Made by a program: the position numbers and the translations under genes. A DNA stretch of 8,580 nucleotides from an archaeon (GTDB lineage: Archaea; Nanobdellota; Nanobdellia; SCGC-AAA011-G17; GW2011-AR18), in NCBI GenBank assembly GCA_023245565.1, contig JAHFKB010000038.1:1-8580 (forward strand), written 5' to 3'. Below the pieces are notes generated by a model that was given only the letters and a program-made list of their open reading frames with translations, was not told the origin of the DNA and did not search any database. Shown in pieces: positions 5,989 to 8,580 of the stretch; position 1 is the stretch's first letter, and the number at the start of each line of letters is the position of its first letter.

Positions 5989-6978
5989 TTATTTATATGT
6001 TCTGTCAGAATTAGGATATAAATCTAATTTATACTCTTTAGAAACTATGCAGAATTCATGATTTTTTATTATATCTGAAAATTTTTCTTTTAAATCTAAA
6101 ATTATTGCTTGGAATTTATCATAATTATCTATTTCAAAATCTATTTCTAGATCCCAACTTCCCATTACTCTTTGTGGCCAAATTACTCCATCTAATGAAG
6201 AAACATAATTAATTAAAGTTTTTAATCTATTTTGTGTTATATTTCCTAAATATAAAATTACCTTACAGAATATTTTTTCCAATGCTTTTGGTTCAATATG
6301 TACTTTATATGCTAATATAATTTTCTTTTTTTCCAGCTCTTTTACACGATATTGAATTATTCTAGGTGTTAATTTTAGTTTGTTAGCTATTTCTGTTATT
6401 GGTAATCTTCCATTATTAGTCAATATTCTTAATATATTATTATCTATTTCATCTATGTTTTCCTGTTTGTCTTTGCTTGTATGGTAAACTATTCTTTCAA
6501 TTTCTTTATTTTCATTTTTTAAGAATGATCTATAACTATGAACCAAATATACTGTTGTTGTTACTGCTTTTTCTTGTATATAATTAGAGAATTTATTAAG
6601 AACGGTCTGAACTTCATCATCAAATTCATTGACGTTATGTACTAAAAATCCTATAATAATATCCCATCTTCCTGTTAATACAGCAACCCATTCTGTTTTT
6701 TTATTTTCATTAAAATATTGAACTATTTCTTCTATTTTATTTTTATCAGTATTTGTTAATCTTAAATATAATTTATATTTTATTATACCTAATTTAAAAT
6801 AATTAATAATAGTATGAAATCTTATAATAATTCCATTTTCAATCATTCTATCAACCCTATACTTAATAACTTCTTTACTCAACTTAACTTTTTTTCCTAT
6901 CTGGTTATTTGACTGCCTAGCATTGTAATCTAACTCGTGTAATATCCTTTTATCTTTTGAATCTAATTTGTATATCAT
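5989..6978 (-). CDS. Tandem (double-domain) Lrp/AsnC-type transcriptional regulator B
   Basis: A second double Lrp protein, 329 residues. Unit 1: winged HTH at about residues 5-57 (DSKDKRILHELDYNAR; recognition helix SKEVIKYRVDRMIENGII) and a RAM-like domain at about 65-147 with VLTGRWDIIIGFLVHNVNEF. Unit 2: HTH at about 175-227 (DEIDNNILRILTNNGR, TPRIIQYRVKELEKKKIILAY) and a RAM-like domain at about 235-318 with VMGSWDLEIDFEIDNYDKF. Both RAM signatures G(R/S)WDxxI are well kept, better than in regulator A, so effector binding or oligomerisation is likely retained. It has a TATA box 27 bases before ATG 6978 and is divergent from the unrecognised 388-residue gene, with 96 bases between the start codons. 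RNase J follows downstream on the same strand. Such tandem regulators probably bind DNA as pseudo-dimers; targets are unknown. Control of itself and the divergent gene is the simplest guess. Confidence 0.9.
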   Translation of the reverse strand: MIYKLDSKDKRILHELDYNARQSNNQIGKKVKLSKEVIKYRVDRMIENGIIIRFHTIINYFKLGIIKYKLYLRLTNTDKNKIEEIVQYFNENKKTEWVAVLTGRWDIIIGFLVHNVNEFDDEVQTVLNKFSNYIQEKAVTTTVYLVHSYRSFLKNENKEIERIVYHTSKDKQENIDEIDNNILRILTNNGRLPITEIANKLKLTPRIIQYRVKELEKKKIILAYKVHIEPKALEKIFCKVILYLGNITQNRLKTLINYVSSLDGVIWPQRVMGSWDLEIDFEIDNYDKFQAIILDLKEKFSDIIKNHEFCIVSKEYKLDLYPNSDRTYK

Positions 6979-7000
6979 TATTTATTATAATTACAATTAA

Positions 7001-7010
7001 TATATAAATA
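7001..7010 (-). promoter_or_regulatory. TATA box for tandem-Lrp gene B
   Basis: The minus strand reads TATTTATATA, centred about 27 bases before ATG 6978. This is the leaderless spacing seen at the other promoters in the window. Confidence 0.5.
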
Positions 7011-7015
7011 TTGTT

Positions 7016-7028
7016 ATTTTGATAAAAT
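7016..7028. repeat. Inverted repeat between two divergent promoters
   Basis: ATTTT-GAT-AAAAT, five-base arms around three bases, lies between the TATA boxes of tandem-Lrp gene B and the 388-residue gene. Its place is right for an operator acting on both genes, and it loosely resembles the T-rich/A-rich palindrome before RNase J. Chance occurrence is quite possible in this base composition. Confidence 0.25.
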
Positions 7029-7042
7029 TATTAGTAAGATAT

Positions 7043-7050
7043 TTTATATA
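7043..7050 (+). promoter_or_regulatory. TATA box for the 388-residue gene
   Basis: TTTATATA is centred about 28 bases before ATG 7075. It decides the start: the in-frame TTG at 7057 lies only about 10 bases from the box, too close for a transcript to include it. Confidence 0.5.
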
Positions 7051-7074
7051 TTTTTATTGTATTCTAATATAATA

Positions 7075-8241
7075 ATGAGATTAAAAATGAAAGAAAATAC
7101 TAGAAAACCAGTAACACCTGAAGAATATTTGGTGTATAAAGCTATCAAAGATAGAGTACCTATATTAGGGTATGAAACTCCTTCTAAACAATTTAATGTA
7201 ATGGCTAAAGTAGGATATATTGGGGAGGCTATTAGCACTGTAATTGGTGATAATAAAGGGGCGAATCATTTAATAAAAGCCCTTCATGATTTTGAACTTG
7301 AAGCAAAAGTAAAGAAAGATTTAGAAGAAAGAGTTATAGTGGAAATAATTCATTTAGGAAAAGAAGAAAGAATAGAAGGAAGTGGGTTTGGTTCTTCTTT
7401 AGAAATATATTATGAACCGACACCTGAATTATTAGAAGCCGCAAGTAAATGCAAGGATATTCCAAAAGTTGTAGAGGAGGTAAGCAAATTCTTCTTATGT
7501 GGTAAGCATTCATTACTGTCAGAATATAATAAAAGAGATAGATACATTAAATCAGATCATCTTAATGCTGGAATAGAATTACTTTTAGGTATAGATAAAT
7601 CTGTATCAGAAATTGCTTTGGAAGTAAAAGAAGCAATAAAAGGAAGACATGGTGCTTTTAACACTATAGAAAGATATGTAGATGGAATAGTATCTAATAC
7701 TTCTTTACAATATATAAGTAATAAAGAAATTCCTAATGTACTTAATTCTGTTCTTCATGAATTACTCACTCCAGGATTATTTGATGATGCACTAAATGAG
7801 ATAAAACTGACAAAAACATACTACGCGAATTTAAATGAGATAAGGGCATATGTTGACAGCGGTAAATGTGAAAGTGAGATTAATAACTTTGCCAACAATA
7901 AGAATAATGATTTATATCCTTGGAATTTTCAGGAGAGGATAGATCATGAAATTAAAGGTGAAGTTAATAAGGCAGTTAAAGAAGTTAAGTATTTTAATAA
8001 ATATAATATTTCTCCAATTGTTGCAGCTTTGAAAGGTTTAGAATCTAATTTAGGAGAAGAAAAGTTTGCGGAAAAAGGATATTCAGTAGTATTGGAAAAA
8101 ACAAATAACTTAATTTCTGAAGTTGATGAAACATCCAAATACATAGTTAAACAATTGTATATTATTAAAGAAAAATTAATCAAGGAAAAAGAAGCGGAGA
8201 GTAAAAAACCTTGGTATAAGAAATTTTATGAAATTAAGTAA
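7075..8241 (+). CDS. Unrecognised 388-residue soluble protein
   Basis: I recognise no family. ATG 7075 is chosen from the TATA spacing; ATG 7087 is an alternative. There is no signal peptide or membrane helix. Residues 1-110 look mixed alpha/beta (TPEEYLVYKAIKDRVP, KVGYIGEAISTVIGDNKGAN, ERVIVEIIHLG). A Gly/Ser-rich EGSGFGSSLEIYYEPTPELL at 101-120 leads into a mostly helical rest. His145, His162 and His192 and four spread cysteines form no known metal motif. Residues about 285-375 are charged helices that could pair as coiled coils, ending in the basic, aromatic tail KKPWYKKFYEIK. Its codons are less A/T-biased than those of its neighbours (it uses GGG, GCG, GCC, CAG and AGG), hinting at a different history, perhaps transfer. 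It is divergent from tandem-Lrp gene B and convergent, three bases apart, with the PAC2-family gene. A role under Lrp-B control is inferred only from position. Confidence 0.8.
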   Translation: MRLKMKENTRKPVTPEEYLVYKAIKDRVPILGYETPSKQFNVMAKVGYIGEAISTVIGDNKGANHLIKALHDFELEAKVKKDLEERVIVEIIHLGKEERIEGSGFGSSLEIYYEPTPELLEAASKCKDIPKVVEEVSKFFLCGKHSLLSEYNKRDRYIKSDHLNAGIELLLGIDKSVSEIALEVKEAIKGRHGAFNTIERYVDGIVSNTSLQYISNKEIPNVLNSVLHELLTPGLFDDALNEIKLTKTYYANLNEIRAYVDSGKCESEINNFANNKNNDLYPWNFQERIDHEIKGEVNKAVKEVKYFNKYNISPIVAALKGLESNLGEEKFAEKGYSVVLEKTNNLISEVDETSKYIVKQLYIIKEKLIKEKEAESKKPWYKKFYEIK

Positions 8242-8244
8242 TAA

Positions 8245-8580
8245 TTAACCAATATAACCAATGTCTTTCAAAGTTTTATCATTCTTAGATTGAGTCATTA
8301 CTTTAGTTTTTTCCATATATTGTCTTAAATTAGCTTCAAATTTTCTTGCAGCATCTATTAATGGTTTATAATCAACTTTAAGATTTAAATAACCATTTAA
8401 TGCTTCAACAATTTTAGCTGCTGATTCTGAATCAGGTAATTGTGAATGTGCTTCAGCAAATAAACAAGTTACTGGAAAATCTTTAGCTTTTAATAATAAA
8501 GCAGCAGTAGTTCCCATAACAATTCCTTCTTTTAATTCTTTAACTTTTAATTTTCTTTTATTTGAAAAATAATAAACATC
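8245..8580 (-). CDS. PAC2-family protein (proteasome assembly chaperone-like), C-terminal part
   Basis: The frame is open from the right edge to the TAA at 8247-8245, giving 111 residues of the C-terminal part; the start is outside the window. The in-frame ATG at 8517 is internal, because the family-like segment ELKEGIVMGTTAALLLKAKD runs through it. The signature is that of the PAC2 family (archaeal PbaB-type and related proteins): VMGTTAALLL, VTCLFAEAHSQLPDSESAAK, then a helix KIVEALNGYLNLKVDYKPL followed by a charged helix ending near KDIGYIG. Eukaryotic PAC2 and archaeal PbaA/PbaB help assemble 20S proteasome alpha rings or act as ATP-independent chaperone-like partners of the core particle. 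The archaeal role of this subfamily is less settled. No neighbour in view is proteasomal. Recognition rests on the C-terminal half only. Confidence 0.78.
   Translation of the reverse strand, partial: DVYYFSNKRKLKVKELKEGIVMGTTAALLLKAKDFPVTCLFAEAHSQLPDSESAAKIVEALNGYLNLKVDYKPLIDAARKFEANLRQYMEKTKVMTQSKNDKTLKDIGYIG

Noticed and set aside
6979..7074. Small RNA or tRNA gene in the divergent gap
   Set aside because: Too AT-rich and short, with no stable stem-loop; two TATA boxes account for the region.
7044..7238. Minus-strand open frame across the divergent promoter and the start of the 388-residue gene
   Set aside because: Overlaps the promoter region and a better-supported gene; no recognisable features.
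7944..8183. Minus-strand 79-codon open frame inside the 388-residue gene
   Set aside because: Antisense shadow without promoter or family resemblance.

Overview
The window is very AT-rich and densely packed. Genes are separated by 1 to 96 bases, and no gene-free stretch exceeds 100 bases. The gene content is archaeal: an Mre11-Rad50 pair, an archaeal-type RNase J, tandem Lrp/AsnC-type regulators, a RelE toxin pair and a PAC2-family proteasome-assembly-chaperone-like protein. Promoters look like BRE/TATA boxes about 24-29 bases before the start codon, as expected for leaderless archaeal transcripts. The strong A/T bias and compact genes suggest a small-genome archaeon, perhaps of the DPANN type (Woesearchaeota/Pacearchaeota-like). 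That placement is an inference from gene style, not from a marker gene.

Layout. Positions 1-2511 on the minus strand hold a DNA double-strand-break repair operon: mre11 followed, one base later, by rad50. rad50 runs off the left edge just past its zinc hook. Next comes an unrecognised 151-residue gene on the minus strand (2588-3043), divergent from the first tandem-Lrp regulator (3136-4104, plus). A leaderless toxin-antitoxin pair follows (4157-4577, plus). Its antitoxin gene is only 58 codons long. The toxin gene ends four bases from the end of a convergent RNase J gene (4582-5919, minus). Upstream of RNase J on the same strand is the second tandem-Lrp regulator (5989-6978, minus), which is divergent from an unrecognised 388-residue protein (7075-8241, plus). 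The right edge holds the C-terminal part of a PAC2-family gene (8245-8580, minus), whose start lies outside the window.

How the parts may work together. Mre11 and Rad50 form the nuclease-ATPase complex that processes broken DNA ends. RelE-family toxins and RNase J both act on mRNA, so the middle of the window has an RNA-decay theme, although nothing shows a direct link. Each tandem-Lrp gene shares a short promoter region with an unrecognised divergent gene, the usual arrangement for a regulator that controls itself and its neighbour. No rRNA, tRNA, CRISPR array, insertion sequence or riboswitch was recognised. The points most worth a second look are the RNase J with Gln in place of a conserved C-terminal metal-ligand His, the paired tandem-Lrp/unknown-gene modules, and the orphan 388-residue protein. 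I see no clear evidence of an entirely new multi-gene system.
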